Shown piece by piece: positions 33,659 through 35,353 of a stretch of DNA of 35,353 bases (the first letter of the stretch is position 1; each line of letters opens with the position of its first letter). A program made the translations under genes and the position numbers. This DNA is from Candidatus Omnitrophota bacterium (GTDB lineage: Bacteria > Omnitrophota > Omnitrophia > Omnitrophales > Aquincolibacteriaceae): contig JAKLFP010000003.1 of assembly GCA_022711115.1 (NCBI GenBank), positions 265,199-300,551 of the forward strand, written 5' to 3'. The notes beneath the pieces are model-generated. The model was given only the letters and a program-made list of their open reading frames with translations, had not been told where the DNA came from and did no database searches.

Positions 33659-35353
33659 TTATTTTGAGGTGGCTGCTACCAGTTTCACTATGGCGTACTC
33701 ACCACCCGCTTCATCAGGAAGCGGAAGGTAAGCATCATGGATCTGGTCATTATATCGGACCTTCAAGTTTTTGGCTTTAGCTTCTGCGTAGAGGCGCTCA
33801 ACTTTTTGGCGAGTTTGGGTAGCTTGTTTGATCACTGAGGGAGTCATATATTTCTGGTATAAAAGCCATCGCATGAAGGGGTGAAGGATTTTCGGCGGAT
33901 TCATCAACGCGTGAGCCGCCGCCACTTCTTTACCAATCACAACCGAGTCTATGGTGATAAAAGATCCTTCTTCTCCAATGCCGGGAGTCGTCTTTAGGGT
34001 CGACACCGGAAGTCTTTTTTCCTGAAGCGAGGAAGAAACCTTAATAGCATTATGCAGCACGCCCTGTTGGATATTTTCTTTGGCAGAAAAGATCGTTTCT
34101 CTTACGAAAGTCTCTGTATTGCGCAAACCCGTGACAACGGCTTGAGCCAATTCTCTGGAAAATTCAAGGTGCGGTGTCGTATAAGAAGAAGGAACGACAT
34201 TCGCCAAAAACCAAGCAGGGTTCGTTGCGGGATGTTGCCCGTGAGGACTTTGTCCCTTCATTTTTTCGATCTCAGAGAGTCTCTCATTATTATTCGTAAA
34301 TAGTTTTTTGCCGCCACTTTCCGAAGAAGCGAAAGACGGATTCACAAACACATGTCCGTCTGCCTGAGCAGATTTCTCCGAAGCATGATTAAAACCATCT
34401 TTCAAATTTTGCATATATTCTTTTAGATCTTCGCTTTTAAAGTCCTTGCCTTTTACATGGATCAGAAAATTACGCAGCATACTAAGCATGTCTTTTCCTT
34501 CTTTTTGGTCATGACATGGAACTGTTTTACACAATTCTGTTAAAAGGTTAGCGACCTTCATTTTCTCGGTATCAGTCAATAACACATTTTGTTCGGAAGA
34601 TGAAGAATTCTTGAGATCAAAAGAACGCAGACTTGAAGGCGCCTTCGCTCCAACAGAAACCACTGCTTTACCTGGTTTCTCATTGGTTTTGGATAATTTA
34701 GAAAAATTAGTCGCGGATGACCTCACTGAATCATCATAATTTCCTTTAACATCAGGCCTAACCGCTGAATCGCCAATAGAAGATCCCTTTGTAAAGAGAT
34801 GCGGAAGAGATAAGGATCCCGTAGGATCAAGAAAAAACAGAGCGAAAAGCGCTTGCGCGTTTCTAAACACTGCAGGGTCCTGTTGTGTTTTTTCTAGCTT
34901 TGTCGGTTTTTTGGGTTTGTTGCTATTTTGGGATAATCCAAGAGAATTAACTACTGTTTGCGTTAAAGGATCTTCTTTGATTTCCAAAACACCTATCTCT
35001 GTTCCTGAATTTTCCACTTCGAAAATTTGTGCGAAAGATAAAGAGTACTTCTTCAAATCAAGGAAGAAAAGAGAGCTGGGAAACACTTGCGTGCTCTTAA
35101 AAACCACTGGCTTCTTTGATATATCTTGTCTTGTCACCTCTAGCTGCTCGGATTTTGATTCTTCGGTTTCCTCAGGCTTTATAACCTCATACTGTTCGGA
35201 TTCTGATGCCTCCGGTTTCTCTGACTTTGATACCTGGGGCTCCTTGGATTTTGCTTCTTCAGGTTTATCCGAATTTGACACCTTTGGCTCTTCGGATTTT
35301 GATTCTTCGGTTTTCTCAGGCTTTGTGACCTCATGCTGCTCGAATTCTGATGC
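33659..35353 (-). CDS. Repeat-rich hydrophilic protein, 5' end outside window
   Basis: The reading frame stays open to the right edge, so at least 564 residues are present and the start is not seen; the GTG at 35281 is internal. The visible N-terminal part is a Lys/Glu/Ser/Pro repeat region with units such as EQHEVTKPEKTEESKSE and EQYEVIKPEETEESKSE, 48 codons apart. Next come two related blocks (PVVFKSTQVFPSSLFFLDL and PAVFRNAQALFALFFLD), a Ser-rich linker and a folded-looking C-terminus (from about NPPKILHPFMRWLLYQKYM to the end). No family is recognised. It is 17 bp upstream of the BtsS-like kinase and likely co-transcribed with it, so a link to the signal sensed is possible. Confidence 0.8.
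   Translation of the reverse strand, partial: ASEFEQHEVTKPEKTEESKSEEPKVSNSDKPEEAKSKEPQVSKSEKPEASESEQYEVIKPEETEESKSEQLEVTRQDISKKPVVFKSTQVFPSSLFFLDLKKYSLSFAQIFEVENSGTEIGVLEIKEDPLTQTVVNSLGLSQNSNKPKKPTKLEKTQQDPAVFRNAQALFALFFLDPTGSLSLPHLFTKGSSIGDSAVRPDVKGNYDDSVRSSATNFSKLSKTNEKPGKAVVSVGAKAPSSLRSFDLKNSSSSEQNVLLTDTEKMKVANLLTELCKTVPCHDQKEGKDMLSMLRNFLIHVKGKDFKSEDLKEYMQNLKDGFNHASEKSAQADGHVFVNPSFASSESGGKKLFTNNNERLSEIEKMKGQSPHGQHPATNPAWFLANVVPSSYTTPHLEFSRELAQAVVTGLRNTETFVRETIFSAKENIQQGVLHNAIKVSSSLQEKRLPVSTLKTTPGIGEEGSFITIDSVVIGKEVAAAHALMNPPKILHPFMRWLLYQKYMTPSVIKQATQTRQKVERLYAEAKAKNLKVRYNDQIHDAYLPLPDEAGGEYAIVKLVAATSK
35065..35353. repeat. 144-bp-period coding repeat at right edge
   Basis: The frame read from 35353 and that from 35209 encode near-identical stretches of about 24 residues (ASEFEQHEVTKPEKTEESKS and ASESEQYEVIKPEETEESKS). 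The offset is exactly 144 bp. More copies may lie beyond the window. Confidence 0.75.

Overview
The window reads as a chromosomal segment of a diderm, moderately GC-balanced bacterium. A complete outer-membrane efflux system, periplasmic proteins, ECF sigma control, CIRCE heat-shock control and LytTR two-component control are all present. No rRNA or tRNA gene is seen. A GT-C-like membrane protein fused to TPRs, two groEL genes, a multi-PAS kinase and very long secreted proteins would suit an uncultured PVC-related lineage such as Omnitrophota. That placement is inference only; no marker gene proves it.

Layout. (1) 1-9.85 kb, minus strand: a copper/heavy-metal resistance operon, csoR-like repressor > TolC-family outer-membrane protein > CusB-like adaptor > CusA-like RND pump > small YHS-domain protein > SO_0444-like permease, followed by a membrane-TPR protein. 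Its promoter has a perfect CsoR-type inverted repeat filling the -35/-10 spacer. (2) 9.9-13.1 kb, plus strand: housekeeping genes tsaB, alr, a monofunctional birA and a type III pantothenate kinase (coaX). (3) 13.2-17.0 kb, plus strand: a CIRCE-controlled chaperonin locus in the unusual order groEL-groES-groEL. (4) 17.1-22.3 kb, minus strand: a two-gene operon of a small zinc-ribbon protein and a 1616-residue secreted protein carrying an anthrax-lethal-factor-like zinc protease signature. (5) 22.6-25.3 kb, minus strand: an ECF sigma factor translationally coupled to an anti-sigma-like/VWA (YfbK-type) protein. (6) 25.4-29.3 kb, minus strand: a single-domain response regulator and a multi-PAS sensor kinase. 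(7) 29.3-31.3 kb: a mostly intergenic, repeat- and hairpin-rich zone with two small genes. (8) 31.3-35.35 kb, minus strand: a BtsS/BtsR-like (LytS/LytTR) two-component pair preceded by a repeat-rich protein that runs off the right edge.

The most interesting pattern is regulatory. Three intergenic spots (22.3, 29.85 and 31.2 kb) carry direct repeats of ACCGCTTA or a close variant (minus strand), spaced by 21 bp or a multiple of it. An 8-bp motif ACC(G/A)CT(C/T)A repeated with a 13-bp linker is the site described for the E. coli LytTR regulator BtsR (YehT), and a BtsR-like regulator is encoded beside these arrays. I infer a local LytTR regulon. Its predicted targets are the zinc-ribbon/secreted-protease operon, a small heptad-repeat protein and a short terminated RNA. 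The zinc-ribbon protein has a paralogue with the same C-x2-C-x17-C-x2-C spacing about 7.7 kb away, next to one of the arrays.
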